The translations under genes and the position numbers were made by a program. The notes under the pieces are model-generated. The model was not told the origin of the DNA. It did no database searches and saw only the letters and a program-made list of their open reading frames with translations. Source: Polynucleobacter sp. JS-Polo-80-F4 (lineage in GTDB: Bacteria; Pseudomonadota; Gammaproteobacteria; Burkholderiales; Burkholderiaceae). From it: 64,000 nucleotides of DNA. The DNA is taken from the NCBI RefSeq assembly GCF_018881965.1, contig NZ_JACVPI010000001.1, positions 1,866,018 to 1,930,017 on the forward strand, given 5' to 3'. Of the stretch, positions 18,950 through 28,822 are shown piece by piece (position 1 is the first letter of the stretch; each line of letters opens with the position of its first letter).

Positions 18950-20041
18950 TTAGATTGCCGCTGCAATCGCCTTACCTAAATCATCCGTCTTCGCAGTACC
19001 ACCTAAATCTGGAGTCAATGGCGCGTGCCCTGGACCAGATGCCAAAACTTTTTCGATCGCATTAAATATAGCCTTACCTGCCTCAGGATAGCCAAGGTGA
19101 TCAAGCATCATCGCCCCGCTCCAAATCTGGCCAATCGGATTAGCAATCATTTTGCCGAAGATGTCTGGGGCTGAACCATGAACAGGTTCAAACAAGGATG
19201 GGAACTTGCCTTCAGGATTAATACTTCCAGATGGAGCAACGGCAATCGTTCCAGTACATGCAGGACCTAAGTCAGACAAAATATCGCCGAATAAATTACT
19301 TGCTACCACAACATCAAAGCGATCAGGGTTCATAACAAAATGGGCTGCCAAAATATCGATGTGATATTTATCGGTGCGCACATCAGCAAATTTCTTGGAC
19401 ATCGCTTCTACACGCTCATCCCAGTAAGGCATAGTAATTGCTATACCGTTTGATTTAGTAGCTGAAGTTAAATGTTTCTTAGGGCGGCTTTGAGCCAAGT
19501 CAAATGCATACTGCAAGATTCGATCAACGCCCTGTCTGGTAAAAATAGACTCCTGAATCACAAACTCACGATCGGTGTCCGGGAACATCTTGCCACCCAC
19601 ACTGGAGTACTCACCTTCGGTATTCTCACGCACTACAAAGAAATCGATATCACCAGGCTTACGATTGGCAAGTGGGCAAGGTACTCCTGGCAATAAACGT
19701 ACTGGACGTAAATTGACGTATTGATCAAAGCCGCGGCGGAATTGAATCAAGCTTCCCCACAAGGAAACGTGGTCAGGAAGAATATCGGGCATTCCTACTG
19801 CACCAAAGAAGATGGCGTCATACTTCATTAACGTATCAAACCAATCATCAGGCATCATCTTGCCGTGCTTAAGATAGTAATCACAACTCGCAAAGTCAAA
19901 ATGATCGAACTGCATACCCAAGTTAAATTTACGATTGGCAGCCTCTAAAGCGCGCACGCCTTCTGGCATAACTTCCTTGCCAATGCCATCACCTGGAATC
20001 ACTGCGATCTTTGGATTCTTAAAAATTTTCTTTGCGTTCAT
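18950..20041 (-). CDS. Tartrate / D-malate dehydrogenase family protein (TtuC-like)
   Basis: NAD-dependent beta-decarboxylating dehydrogenase of the isopropylmalate/isocitrate dehydrogenase superfamily, 363 residues. Visible: N-terminal IAVIPGDGIGKEVMPEG, substrate-binding RRGFDQYVNLRPVRLLPGV, the TtuC/DmlA-type VVRENTEGEYS, metal-binding Asp in ASNLFGDILSDLGP, and EPVHGSAPDIFGK near the nucleotide site. True LeuB proteins differ in the first two segments, and leucine genes here lie elsewhere, so I favour tartrate or D-malate as substrate. It is a single gene with its own terminator, convergent with dnaQ. Confidence 0.85.
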   Translation of the reverse strand: MNAKKIFKNPKIAVIPGDGIGKEVMPEGVRALEAANRKFNLGMQFDHFDFASCDYYLKHGKMMPDDWFDTLMKYDAIFFGAVGMPDILPDHVSLWGSLIQFRRGFDQYVNLRPVRLLPGVPCPLANRKPGDIDFFVVRENTEGEYSSVGGKMFPDTDREFVIQESIFTRQGVDRILQYAFDLAQSRPKKHLTSATKSNGIAITMPYWDERVEAMSKKFADVRTDKYHIDILAAHFVMNPDRFDVVVASNLFGDILSDLGPACTGTIAVAPSGSINPEGKFPSLFEPVHGSAPDIFGKMIANPIGQIWSGAMMLDHLGYPEAGKAIFNAIEKVLASGPGHAPLTPDLGGTAKTDDLGKAIAAAI

Positions 20042-20090
20042 GAGTTATGGGTCTCTTTATATTTTTGTTGAAGATTAATTTTACAAATTT

Positions 20091-20753
20091 CTAGCTAATT
20101 GCACGACGGATTTCGTCCGGAGCCTTCTTGCTCCCTTTTTCAACGGATTCACTATCGTAGTCGTCCGTATTCTCAATAGTCTCAGGAATGTCTTCTAGCA
20201 TCCGAATATTGTCTTTAGGGCAGATTGGAGCGCCATAGCTAGCCCATTTTTTTAGCAAGGTGACTTCATATCCACATTGACCGCACTTAGCCTTACTGCG
20301 ACTAGCATTACTGGGCCTAGGTGGTGGAAAGACAATTGCCTGATGGGGATATGGCCCGAGCTCTTGACTGATCATCATTAGCTTTACTACCAACTCCTCA
20401 GTAGCATGCGCCATTCTGGCCGGACCTTCCAATCCCACTGTTTGGGCAATACCCTTGAAATCCTCACCATGACCACTAAAACAGTCATCTACTGCATGGC
20501 AAAGCTCATGAACCAGGGTGTCTAAAAGCTGTACTGGCTCATCCAATTTAGGGGAGATAAATATCTCATTAACGCCACCGCCTGAGCGCTCGCGAGGCCA
20601 ACATTGGCCAAGGGTTGTTCTTGGGCTACTTGAGGCTGGAAAGCCGCATGAAACCCTCACTGGAGGGATTGCGTAGCCTGCTTTAGAAAAAACGGGCTCT
20701 AGGTGTCTTACTGCATCTTCCAACCATGCTTCACGAACTGTATGTTGCTTCAT
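20091..20753 (-). CDS. SprT-like zinc metalloprotease-fold protein
   Basis: A 220-residue SprT-like domain protein. The zinc-protease motif is HELCHAVDD near residue 87, with a downstream GHGEDFKGIAQ that could supply the third ligand. A zinc-ribbon-like segment follows (CGQCGY ... GAPICPKDN); only three of the four expected cysteines are seen, so metal binding there is uncertain. The C-terminal 35 residues are acidic then Lys-rich. The family includes DNA-protein crosslink proteases, but bacterial members are little studied. It is divergent from the amidase gene, with 77 bases between their starts. Confidence 0.8.
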   Translation of the reverse strand: MKQHTVREAWLEDAVRHLEPVFSKAGYAIPPVRVSCGFPASSSPRTTLGQCWPRERSGGGVNEIFISPKLDEPVQLLDTLVHELCHAVDDCFSGHGEDFKGIAQTVGLEGPARMAHATEELVVKLMMISQELGPYPHQAIVFPPPRPSNASRSKAKCGQCGYEVTLLKKWASYGAPICPKDNIRMLEDIPETIENTDDYDSESVEKGSKKAPDEIRRAIS

Positions 20754-20830
20754 CTAGCTTATCTTCTATCGAAATTCTGGAACAAAAACCGTAAATTGCG
20801 ATCATACGCCACCATAAGTAGAATGTACGA

Positions 20831-22141
20831 ATGAAAGATCTCGAAAGCCTCAGCGCCACCCAAGCCATCAAAGCCCTCTCCAAAAGAGAAATTCAGGCTA
20901 CTGATTTATTGCTTTCCTGCTTAGACCGCATAGGCCAAAAAGAGAGCCTCGTGAAGGCCTGGACTAGTCTTGGTAAGGAAAACGCCCTATCTCGTGCCAA
21001 ACAGCTCGATAAAGGGTCATTTCAGGGCATTCTGCATGGCTTGCCTATCGGCGTTAAGGATCTTTATGACACCTACGACTTGCCAACCTCTTACGGCTCC
21101 CCTATTTATGCCAACCACTACCCAGTTGCAGATGCCGTATCGGTTGCATTAATGCGTCAGGCTGGCGGCATTATTTTGGGCAAAACAGTCACAACTGAGT
21201 TTGCAGCCTTTAAGAGCGGTGCCACCACCAACCCTCATCATTCAAAACACACTCCCGGAGGATCCTCGAGTGGTTCTGCTGCTGCTGTTGCCGACTTCAT
21301 GGTGCCGCTTGCAACTGGCAGTCAAACCGCTGGGTCGATTATTCGGCCGGCTTCATTTTGTGGCGTAGTTGGTTTCAAGCCCAGTCACGGCAAAGTCAGC
21401 ATTGCAGGCATTAAAAGTCTATCTGTAACTCTAGACACCATGGGATGCTTTGGCAGAACAATTGAAGACGTTGGTCTTGGTGTTGCAGCAATGAGCGGAG
21501 ATCTTCGCCTTGCAAAAATCGAAACGCTACACAATAAACCCCGTATTGCTATTTGCAAAACATCTAACTGGTCTGCAGCACACAAGGAAACAGCGACTGC
21601 ACTAGCTGTGGCACGTCATGCGGCTGAAAGTTTTTCGAAGGGTAGCGTTGATGATCTTAAGCTACCCAAAGCCTGTGACGGGCTCACTCAAGCGCAAAGT
21701 CGGATTATGCTTTCTGAGATGTCTCGCAGCCTACTATTTGAGCGAGTACACCACGCCAAAAAATTAAGCTCACAACTAGCCAAGCAGCTAAGCGACGGTG
21801 CAGATATTCATTACGATCATTATGCAAAAGACATACTTCTTGCTAGTAAGGCAAAAGCCTCGGTTACAGATTTATTTAATGATGAGATTGATATATTGAT
21901 TGCGCCAAGTGCTATTGGCGAGGCGCCAAATATAAAGGATGGAACAGGAGATCCTATTTTTTGTCGAGGATGGACTCTATTAGGATTGCCCTGCATCAAC
22001 ATCAATGTAGCAAATGGACCTAATGGTTTACCTGTTGGCATTCAGCTAATTGCCGGACCCGGAAAAGATCATTTCTTACTAAGTGCCGCGCGCGCATTTG
22101 CGCTGGCATTGCCTGACCCCACTTTGCGAGATCAGGCATAG
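20831..22141 (+). CDS. Amidase (amidase-signature family)
   Basis: Amide hydrolase of 436 residues. The Ser-cisSer-Lys triad can be placed: Lys in LPIGVKDLYDT (about residue 78), cis-Ser in PGGSSSGSAAAVAD, and the nucleophilic Ser in GSQTAGSIIRPASFCGVVGFKPSHG. The second glycine of the usual TGGS block is Ala here. GatA is unlikely: there is no gatB or gatC beside it and it is shorter than GatA. The substrate is unknown. It is convergent with the Bug protein gene, with only eight bases between them. Confidence 0.88.
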   Translation: MKDLESLSATQAIKALSKREIQATDLLLSCLDRIGQKESLVKAWTSLGKENALSRAKQLDKGSFQGILHGLPIGVKDLYDTYDLPTSYGSPIYANHYPVADAVSVALMRQAGGIILGKTVTTEFAAFKSGATTNPHHSKHTPGGSSSGSAAAVADFMVPLATGSQTAGSIIRPASFCGVVGFKPSHGKVSIAGIKSLSVTLDTMGCFGRTIEDVGLGVAAMSGDLRLAKIETLHNKPRIAICKTSNWSAAHKETATALAVARHAAESFSKGSVDDLKLPKACDGLTQAQSRIMLSEMSRSLLFERVHHAKKLSSQLAKQLSDGADIHYDHYAKDILLASKAKASVTDLFNDEIDILIAPSAIGEAPNIKDGTGDPIFCRGWTLLGLPCININVANGPNGLPVGIQLIAGPGKDHFLLSAARAFALALPDPTLRDQA

Positions 22142-22149
22142 TCCATTAA

Positions 22150-23124
22150 CTAATCTAGAGTAATGTTTGCAGCTTTGATAGCTTTGCTCCAGAAAGGGAT
22201 CTCTTTCTTAACCAGTGCATCGGTTTGATTTGGTCCCAAATAACGCAGTTCAACACCCGCTGCGTCTGCGCGCTCCTTAATTTCAGGTAACGCCAAACTC
22301 TGCTTAACCGAATCTGTCAACTTAGAAACCACGGGTGCTGGTGTGCCAGCTGGGGCATATAAGGCAACCCAAGACTCCAACTGAAATGATGGCAGGCCAG
22401 CCTCCGCAGTAGTGGGTACATTGGGCATGCCGGGATGACGATTCTTACCTGTCACTGCTAAGCCTTTAAGCTTGCCGCTCTGAACGTGCTGCATGACAGA
22501 AGGTGGCGTACTAATAAAGACTTGAACTTGCCCTGCCAAGACATCCTGAATCGCTGGACCAGAACCTTTATAGGGAACGTGAACCATATCTACACCGGTA
22601 GTTTGCTTGAAAATTTCAGTACCAATATGGGATACAGAGCCATTGCCCTGAGATGCGTAATTGAGCTTGCCTGGATTTGCTTTTGCGTAAGCAATGAATT
22701 CTTTGAGGTTATTGACCGGAACCGAAGGATGCACTGCAATGACATTTGTTGAAACAGTCAACAAGGCTATTGGAGAAAAGTCCTTGATGGGATCCCAAGG
22801 CAATTTATCGAATAAAGCTGGGTTGCCTACGTGATATCCAGAGTAGGAAATTAACAAGGTATAGCCGTCAGGCTTTGCTTTAGCAACATATTGATAGGCT
22901 GTATTGCCACTCGCTCCAGGCTTGTTATCAACAATCACAGGTTGACCAATCACACGCGTTAAGGGCTCACTCAATAGGCGGGCTGAGGTATCTACCAAGC
23001 CACCTGGTGGATTAGGCACTACCAGGGTAATTGGTCTATCAGGAAAGGATTGAGCTAGGGCTAAACCTGCAATGCCTATACTCAGAACTGTAAGCGCACT
23101 TCGAATAACTGAAATTTTGTTCAT
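22150..23124 (-). CDS. Bug-family (TctC-like) periplasmic solute-binding protein
   Basis: Periplasmic binding protein of the Bordetella uptake gene family, 324 residues; family members bind carboxylates and some feed tripartite tricarboxylate transporters. It has an N-terminal signal peptide ending near ALAQS, then FPDRPITLVVPNPPGG, the family's first loop, and VHVPYKGSGPAIQDVLAGQVQ. I start at ATG 23124: GGAG lies six bases upstream, whereas the longer frame to 23136 begins with a TTG inside that sequence. It is 27 bases after an old-yellow-enzyme gene and probably co-transcribed with it. No TctA or TctB genes are nearby. Confidence 0.92.
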   Translation of the reverse strand: MNKISVIRSALTVLSIGIAGLALAQSFPDRPITLVVPNPPGGLVDTSARLLSEPLTRVIGQPVIVDNKPGASGNTAYQYVAKAKPDGYTLLISYSGYHVGNPALFDKLPWDPIKDFSPIALLTVSTNVIAVHPSVPVNNLKEFIAYAKANPGKLNYASQGNGSVSHIGTEIFKQTTGVDMVHVPYKGSGPAIQDVLAGQVQVFISTPPSVMQHVQSGKLKGLAVTGKNRHPGMPNVPTTAEAGLPSFQLESWVALYAPAGTPAPVVSKLTDSVKQSLALPEIKERADAAGVELRYLGPNQTDALVKKEIPFWSKAIKAANITLD

Positions 23125-23151
23125 TACTGTCTCCAAGCGTTTTTTAAGAGT

Positions 23152-24273
23152 TTATCGTTGCCCTACTTTTACATCCCCAAAGACTGCCTGCGCTTCACGG
23201 GGCAAACAACGCCAATAGCGCTCATTTGCAGTAACCGTGCCACCCAACACTGCCGCAGCCTCCCAGCCCCAACGAGGCTTGTATAAAAATGCTCTTGCCA
23301 AAGCTATGAGATCCGCATCGCCTGCTTGCAAAATGTCTTCAGCTTGTTGTGGTTCAGTGATGAGTCCAACAGTCATTGTTGGCAAACCGGATTGGTCTTT
23401 AACAATCTTTGCAAAAGGTACTTGGTAGTTTGGCCCAATCGCAATCTTTTGTTTAGGTGAAATACCACCAGAAGAAATGTGTACAAAATCGCAGCCTAGG
23501 GGTTTCAGTTGTTTTGCAAAGTTCGCCGTCTCTTCTGGGGTCCAGCCACCCTCAATCCAGTCGCTAGCGGATATTCGAATACCAAGTACACCTTGATAGG
23601 CTGCTCGTACGGCTGCAAAAAGCTCCAATGGAAAGCGAATGCGGTTTTCAAAAGAACCACCATATTCATCGGTGCGTTGATTGGCGATAGGAGATAAAAA
23701 TTGGTGCAACAAATAACCATGAGCACCATGAAGCTCGATACCATCAATTCCAATGCGTGCTGCGCGCTTTGCCGATGACACAAATTCATCAATCAATTTC
23801 TTTAGTTCATCTTTGCTTAATTCATGTGGAAGACGTTCGCCATCAAGCTGGGGAATAGCTGAAGGCGCTAAAGTTTCCCACCCGCCTTGATCCTTGGCGA
23901 GCAATTGGCCGCCGTTCCAAGGGGTGGCACTGGATGCTTTGCGTCCTGCATGGGCTAGCTGAATGAAAACAGGAACCTCTGGAGCCAAGACACGTGCACG
24001 ATGCAATTTGTCTTTTAAGGCGGCTTCAGTACGGTCATCCCAAAGCCCCAGACAAGCTGGCGTAATGCGGGCCTCAGGGCTCACCCCGGTAGCCTCAATA
24101 ATGAAGAGCGCTGCGCCGCTATTAAGCAGGTTTCCCCAGTGCATAAGGTGCCAGTCAGTTGCCTCGCCGTTATTGGCCGAATACTGGCACATAGGGGCAA
24201 CTACAATGCGATTTGCCAGCGCTAGAGGCCCCTTTGGGGAGTTGAGGGTATAGGTTGAAAATAAAAGACTCAT
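23152..24273 (-). CDS. NADH:flavin oxidoreductase, old yellow enzyme family (NamA/YqjM-like)
   Basis: FMN-dependent ene-reductase, 373 residues, TIM barrel. The N-terminal VAPMCQYSA carries the flavin-tuning Cys typical of the YqjM class. IELHGAHGYLLHQFLSPIANQRTDEYGGS is the family substrate/FMN signature, and ALARAFLYKPRW closes the phosphate site. ATG 24273 is the start: AAGG sits six bases upstream, and the N terminus MSLLFSTYTL fits. It may reduce enones or xenobiotics; the native substrate is unknown. It is divergent from mmsA and followed by a Bug binding-protein gene in the same direction. Confidence 0.9.
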   Translation of the reverse strand: MSLLFSTYTLNSPKGPLALANRIVVAPMCQYSANNGEATDWHLMHWGNLLNSGAALFIIEATGVSPEARITPACLGLWDDRTEAALKDKLHRARVLAPEVPVFIQLAHAGRKASSATPWNGGQLLAKDQGGWETLAPSAIPQLDGERLPHELSKDELKKLIDEFVSSAKRAARIGIDGIELHGAHGYLLHQFLSPIANQRTDEYGGSFENRIRFPLELFAAVRAAYQGVLGIRISASDWIEGGWTPEETANFAKQLKPLGCDFVHISSGGISPKQKIAIGPNYQVPFAKIVKDQSGLPTMTVGLITEPQQAEDILQAGDADLIALARAFLYKPRWGWEAAAVLGGTVTANERYWRCLPREAQAVFGDVKVGQR

Positions 24274-24435
24274 AAAATGCCTTGAATAGCCCAAAATTAG
24301 GTCAAAAATACGAAAATTGTCGTAAAGCGATAGAATACTTAAAAAGCAGAATAAACGAGACAGCGAAGACGTGCAGGCTATTTAGCCGAGCGACTTTATT
24401 ACTAAAAACCTTAAAAATACTCACCACAAGAGATT

Positions 24436-25956
24436 ATGAACGCACCTCAAGCCTTTGAATCAAAAGAAGATATTGGCCACTTTGTTGGCGGCAATGTAGT
24501 TAACCCTAAAGATGGTCGTTTTGCTGATGTTTACAACCCGACCAAAGGAACTGTAGCGCGTCGTGTTGCGCTTGCTAGCCGCAAAGAGGTTGATGCAGTT
24601 GTAGCCAATGCGCAGACCGCCTTTGTGTCTTGGAGTCAAACCTCCCCATTGCGCCGCGCACGCATCATGTTCAAATATCTTGAATTATTAAACGCTCATC
24701 GCGATGAACTTGCTGCCATCATTACAGCTGAGCACGGCAAGGTATTTACTGACGCCCAAGGCGAAGTAACTCGCGGCATTGAGATTGTGGAATTTGCTAC
24801 TGGCATTCCTGAGTTACTCAAGGGCGACTACACAGAGCAAGTATCGACCGGTATTGATAACTGGGTTATGCGTCAGCCTTTAGGTGTAGTTGCTGGTATC
24901 ACCCCATTTAACTTCCCAGTCATGGTGCCAATGTGGATGTTCCCGGTGGCGATTGCCTGTGGTAACACCTTCATTCTCAAACCTAGCCCTACAGATCCTT
25001 CCGCTTCATTATTTATGGCCAAACTTCTTAAAGAAGCAGGTCTGCCTGATGGTGTATTTAACGTGGTGCAAGGCGACAAAGAAGCGGTTGATGCCTTAAT
25101 TGAAAATCCAGATGTCAAAGCGGTAAGCTTTGTGGGCTCTACTCCAATTGCCAATTACATCTATGAGCGTTGCTCACACTTTGGTAAGCGCTCCCAAGCA
25201 TTAGGTGGAGCTAAAAATCACATGGTCATCATGCCTGATGCTGATATTGATAAAGCAATTGATGCATTGGTTGGCGCAGCTTACGGCTCCGCTGGTGAGC
25301 GTTGCATGGCGATTTCTGTAGCGGTATTAGTTGGTGATGTAGCAGAGAAGATCATGCCTAAACTGATCGAGCGCACAAAGACTCTCAAAGTCAAAAATGG
25401 CATGGAACTTGATGCTGAAATGGGCCCTATCGTTACTAAAGCGGCTCTTGAGCGCATTACTGGCTACATTGATGCTGGCGTAGCCTCCGGTGCAAAACTG
25501 CTAGTTGATGGCCGCGGACTCAAAGTTCCTGGCAACGAGAATGGCTTTTTTATCGGCGGCACATTGTTTGACAATGTCACACCAGATATGAAGATCTATT
25601 TAGAAGAAATTTTCGGACCAGTGTTATCTTGCTTGCGTGTAGCCAACTTTACTGAAGCCCTCAATTTGGTTAACTCTTGTGAGTTCGGCAATGGTGTTGC
25701 CTGCTTTACAAGCGATGGCAATATTGCCCGTGAATTTGCCCGTCGCGTTCAAGTTGGTATGGTTGGTATTAACGTACCTATTCCAGTTCCGATGGCATGG
25801 CATGGCTTTGGCGGCTGGAAGAAGTCCATCTTTGGCGATATGCATGCATATGGCAAAGAAGGTGTTCGCTTCTATACCAAGCAAAAGAGTGTCATGCAGC
25901 GCTGGCCTGAGAGCATTGCTAAGGGTGCAGAGTTTGTGATGCCGACTTCTAAGTAA
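24436..25956 (+). CDS. mmsA: CoA-acylating methylmalonate-semialdehyde dehydrogenase
   Basis: Oxidises methylmalonate or malonate semialdehyde to propionyl- or acetyl-CoA with NAD+ in valine and related catabolism. At 506 residues it has the family length. It shows [19 protein letters not shown] (family-specific, with Pro-rich core), NAD-binding FVGSTPIA, catalytic Cys in [11 protein letters not shown], and EEIFGPVL. It could deliver propionyl-CoA to the same pool as prpE in this window. It is a single gene, with 162 bases to the divergent old yellow enzyme gene and a strong terminator after it. The start has a weak AAGAG four bases upstream. Confidence 0.95.
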   Translation: MNAPQAFESKEDIGHFVGGNVVNPKDGRFADVYNPTKGTVARRVALASRKEVDAVVANAQTAFVSWSQTSPLRRARIMFKYLELLNAHRDELAAIITAEHGKVFTDAQGEVTRGIEIVEFATGIPELLKGDYTEQVSTGIDNWVMRQPLGVVAGITPFNFPVMVPMWMFPVAIACGNTFILKPSPTDPSASLFMAKLLKEAGLPDGVFNVVQGDKEAVDALIENPDVKAVSFVGSTPIANYIYERCSHFGKRSQALGGAKNHMVIMPDADIDKAIDALVGAAYGSAGERCMAISVAVLVGDVAEKIMPKLIERTKTLKVKNGMELDAEMGPIVTKAALERITGYIDAGVASGAKLLVDGRGLKVPGNENGFFIGGTLFDNVTPDMKIYLEEIFGPVLSCLRVANFTEALNLVNSCEFGNGVACFTSDGNIAREFARRVQVGMVGINVPIPVPMAWHGFGGWKKSIFGDMHAYGKEGVRFYTKQKSVMQRWPESIAKGAEFVMPTSK

Positions 25957-25974
25957 TACTAGGAAGTCATAATC

Positions 25975-26002
25975 AAAAAAGCGATCTTCGGATCGCTTTT
26001 TT
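25975..26002. terminator. Bidirectional rho-independent terminator (mmsA / DUF1178)
   Basis: AAAAAA-GCGATC, a TTCG tetraloop and GATCGC-TTTTTT form a perfect stem with T-tracts on both strands. It serves mmsA on the plus strand and the NUDIX-DUF1178 pair on the minus strand. Confidence 0.93.
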
Positions 26003-26026
26003 ATTGACTGTGTTTAATGAAATTGA

Positions 26027-26512
26027 TTACTGCAGGGTATTTTTAAGCGCAGGAATCATTGGCATAGATAAAACGTCAATACCCTCTTCTCTTAAAGCAT
26101 CAGCCTCATCTAAAGTGGTTTGACCCCGAATACTTCTCTCTGGGGACTCCTTATAGTGAATCTTTCTAGCTTCATCAGCAAAGGAATTGCCCACATCCTC
26201 TGAGCGCCCCATGAGTTCCCGCATACCTTTTAAAAAGGCTGCCTGAACTTGAGCCTCAAGCTGAGAATGATCGCTTCCAGTAAGGGCAACAACGCCACCA
26301 CTTAAATTTTCAGGCTGCGCCTTGGGTAAGGCTAGCTCTGTTGAGGAGGATTTGCCAATGTGAGGAGCCGATGGCATGCGTGTGATTTCTGTGCTGTCAC
26401 AAACAGGGCACGCGAGCATTCCCTTGTCTTGTTGAGCAAGGCAATCTTCTTCCGAGGCAAACCATCCTTCAAATCGATGATCTAAGGGACAAGCTAAGTT
26501 ATAAACTTTCAT
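26027..26512 (-). CDS. DUF1178 family protein
   Basis: A 161-residue soluble protein. The N terminus MKVYNLACPLDHRFEGWF and a Cys pair in MLACPVCDSTEITRMPSAPHI are the DUF1178 signature and suggest a small zinc-ribbon. A helical, acidic C-terminal half follows. The function is unknown; the family is widespread in alpha- and betaproteobacteria. It follows the NUDIX gene by 65 bases in the same direction and shares the terminator with mmsA. Confidence 0.88.
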   Translation of the reverse strand: MKVYNLACPLDHRFEGWFASEEDCLAQQDKGMLACPVCDSTEITRMPSAPHIGKSSSTELALPKAQPENLSGGVVALTGSDHSQLEAQVQAAFLKGMRELMGRSEDVGNSFADEARKIHYKESPERSIRGQTTLDEADALREEGIDVLSMPMIPALKNTLQ

Positions 26513-26577
26513 AAAACGTATATATGGGCAAAAACGATAAATTCAATACCCCTATTTTAATCGGGTTTGGGTATCGC

Positions 26578-27177
26578 CTATTTGATTGGGCTTGGCTTTA
26601 CCAAACCCCTGCGGTATCGGTCCAGCCAATACGCTGAAATTGTGGTTTTAACATCTGTAATCTCACCATCCTCAACCCAGGCCATTAATTGCTCCAATGG
26701 GGCGGCAAACACATCCAAAAACTCTTCATCATCTAGATGGCTTTTTCCGGGAACCAGATCTTCAGCCAGATAGATATCAATGAATTCCGTTGAATAAGAA
26801 ATTACTGGATGGATCCGGCGTATATAACTCCATTTTTTTGCTGTATATCCAGTTTCTTCCTCAAGTTCGCGTTGCGCACAAACTAGATGATCCTCGCTTG
26901 GATCTAATTTTCCCGCAGGAATTTCAATGCAAGCTTTTGCAATCGGATAGCGATACTGTCTTTCAAGAAGCACTCTGCCATCATCCAAAATCGCAACAAT
27001 AGCTACCGCCCCTGGATGCGTTAAATATTCGCGTATGGCCTCTTCGCCATCAGGCAGGGAGACCTTATCCCGCTTCATGTTTAAAAAGATGCCGCCATAA
27101 ATATCCTCGCCAGATAGGCGTTCTTCTCGTAAATGTGTGTCACCAGTCGGCAGGTCTTTAAATGATTTTTCAGTCAT
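26578..27177 (-). CDS. NUDIX hydrolase, probable ADP-ribose pyrophosphatase
   Basis: 199 residues. The Nudix box is seen as GKLDPSEDHLVCAQRELEEETGY, with the REL-EE-G metal-binding core. The upstream VLLERQYRYPIAKACIEIPAGKLD is typical of ADP-ribose pyrophosphatases (NudF group). It probably hydrolyses ADP-ribose to AMP and ribose 5-phosphate; related nucleoside diphosphate sugars are possible. It lies just downstream of the nuo terminator, so it needs its own promoter in 27178-27270. Confidence 0.85.
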   Translation of the reverse strand: MTEKSFKDLPTGDTHLREERLSGEDIYGGIFLNMKRDKVSLPDGEEAIREYLTHPGAVAIVAILDDGRVLLERQYRYPIAKACIEIPAGKLDPSEDHLVCAQRELEEETGYTAKKWSYIRRIHPVISYSTEFIDIYLAEDLVPGKSHLDDEEFLDVFAAPLEQLMAWVEDGEITDVKTTISAYWLDRYRRGLVKPSPIK

Positions 27178-27271
27178 GGCTCTTGATAATGAATCTATGT
27201 TTAATTTATTAAGAAATCTTCAGAAGTCATCTTATTGAATCTAAATGTCATTTTGAAGGCTTAAAAACAAT

Positions 27272-27293
27272 AAAGGCCCCTTACGGAGCCTTT
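27272..27293 (-). terminator. Rho-independent terminator of the nuo operon
   Basis: On the minus strand AAAGGCTCC, a GTAA (GNRA-type) tetraloop and GGGGCCTTT form a nine-pair stem with one G-U pair, followed by a short T-rich tail (TTTATTG). It lies 20 bases after the nuoN stop. Confidence 0.82.
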
Positions 27294-27312
27294 ATCAAAT
27301 ATTGGACGCTGA

Positions 27313-28812
27313 TTATGAGCCCAACAGTGTTCGGCGCATAGCGTCCAAGCAAAGACTCATTAGACCTGCAGGAACAATACCAATAGCGAGAACCAAAACA
27401 CAATTAAGACTGAGAATCCCCTTGGCAAAGCCAGACCCAGAAACAGTAATTTCATGGTCAGGCTCATCAAAGTACATCACTTTAACCACCCTGAGGTAAT
27501 AGAAAGCACCAATCAATGAGGCCAATACAGCAATCACAGCCAAGAAGGTGTGCTGTGCATCGACCAAAGCCTCCAATACGCCTAACTTAGCAGCAAAACC
27601 GACTGTAGGCGGAATTCCTGCTAAAGAGAACATCATGACAAGTCCGATAAATGCGAACCATGGGTGCGTTTTATTCAGCCCCTTAAGACCATGCAAGGTT
27701 TCACAATCGTAGCCCTTGCGAGACAAGACCATTAACAAACCGAAGGTGCCTAGTGTTGTCAGAACATAGGTAATTGCATAGAACATGGCAGCACTGAACG
27801 CATGATCATCAAATACCGATAACATGCCCAGGAGTACAAAGCCCATTTGAGCAATTGCGGAGTAAGCCAACATGCGTTTAATGTTGGTTTGCGCAATTGC
27901 TGTCACATTACCCACAACGAGTGATAAGACCGCAAGCAATACCAACATAGGCTGCCAGTCACCCAGTAATGGTAATAAGGTGTTGACCAATAAGCGGAAC
28001 AGTAATGCAAAAGCAGCTAACTTAGGAGCCGCAGCAATCATTAATGTGACGGCTGTTGGCGCACCTTGATAAACGTCCGGTACCCACATATGAAACGGTA
28101 CAACACCTAATTTAAATGCCAAGCCAGCAACAATGAAAACCAACCCAAAGGCCATAACCAAATGATTCACACGTGGATCAGCAACAGTTTTGAAGATCTC
28201 AATCAGATCTAGGGATCCAGTAACACCGTATAGCATCGACATACCGTAAAGCAAGAAACCAGATGCCAATGCGCCTAGGATGAAATACTTGATACCAGCC
28301 TCAACACTCTTCTCGCTGCTGTGCCTCATAGCAACCAAAGCATAGGTTGGCAACGCCATCAGTTCAAGTCCCAGATACAGGGTCAATAAATTGGCCCCAG
28401 AAATCAATACGAACTGGCCTAACAAGGCAAGCAAAGCTAAAACAATGAAGTCTGGACGGAATAAAGCGCGATCCATCAAGTATTGCTTCGAATAAACCAA
28501 GCTAACTAATACAGCGATACAGGAACAAGCCTTGAGAAGATTTGAAAATGGGTCTGACTGAAATAAGCCATTCATCGCCACTAAAGCTGGATCACTCATG
28601 CGCCCAATAAACATGAAAACGAGATAAGCCAACAAGATGAGTGAGAAGAAATAGACAAAGCCAACTCCACGAGGCGTATGGAAAATATCTTGCTCTACAC
28701 CAGGGGTAGATGACACTCTTTCAGGAACATACACACTAACAACAAGCAATAGGCAGGTTGCTACGAGTAAAACAAGTTCTGGCAGGATGGCGAATAGATC
28801 GAATGCTTGCAT
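27313..28812 (-). CDS. nuoN: NADH-quinone oxidoreductase subunit N
   Basis: Antiporter-like proton-pumping subunit in the membrane arm of complex I, 499 residues and about fourteen helices. Family features are the conserved Glu region in [16 protein letters not shown] (TM5), the Lys in [21 protein letters not shown], and [13 protein letters not shown] with the TM8-9 lysine region. It is the last gene of the nuo operon, ten bases after nuoM, and is followed by the terminator. Confidence 0.97.
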   Translation of the reverse strand: MQAFDLFAILPELVLLVATCLLLVVSVYVPERVSSTPGVEQDIFHTPRGVGFVYFFSLILLAYLVFMFIGRMSDPALVAMNGLFQSDPFSNLLKACSCIAVLVSLVYSKQYLMDRALFRPDFIVLALLALLGQFVLISGANLLTLYLGLELMALPTYALVAMRHSSEKSVEAGIKYFILGALASGFLLYGMSMLYGVTGSLDLIEIFKTVADPRVNHLVMAFGLVFIVAGLAFKLGVVPFHMWVPDVYQGAPTAVTLMIAAAPKLAAFALLFRLLVNTLLPLLGDWQPMLVLLAVLSLVVGNVTAIAQTNIKRMLAYSAIAQMGFVLLGMLSVFDDHAFSAAMFYAITYVLTTLGTFGLLMVLSRKGYDCETLHGLKGLNKTHPWFAFIGLVMMFSLAGIPPTVGFAAKLGVLEALVDAQHTFLAVIAVLASLIGAFYYLRVVKVMYFDEPDHEITVSGSGFAKGILSLNCVLVLAIGIVPAGLMSLCLDAMRRTLLGS

Positions 28813-28822
28813 TTGTACTTAC

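Noticed and set aside
18950-20041. leuB (3-isopropylmalate dehydrogenase) for this gene
   Set aside because: The VVRENTEGEYS and RRGFDQYVNLRPVRLLPGV segments fit tartrate/D-malate dehydrogenases better, and it is not beside leuC or leuD.
20091-20753. SprT-like gene as a sign of a phage or mobile region
   Set aside because: Neighbours are ordinary metabolic genes, and no integrase, capsid, repeat or composition shift is visible.
22110-22138. TGCCTGA/TCAGGCA inverted repeat at the amidase 3' end
   Set aside because: The stem is short with a 15-base loop and has no T-tract on either strand; probably chance.
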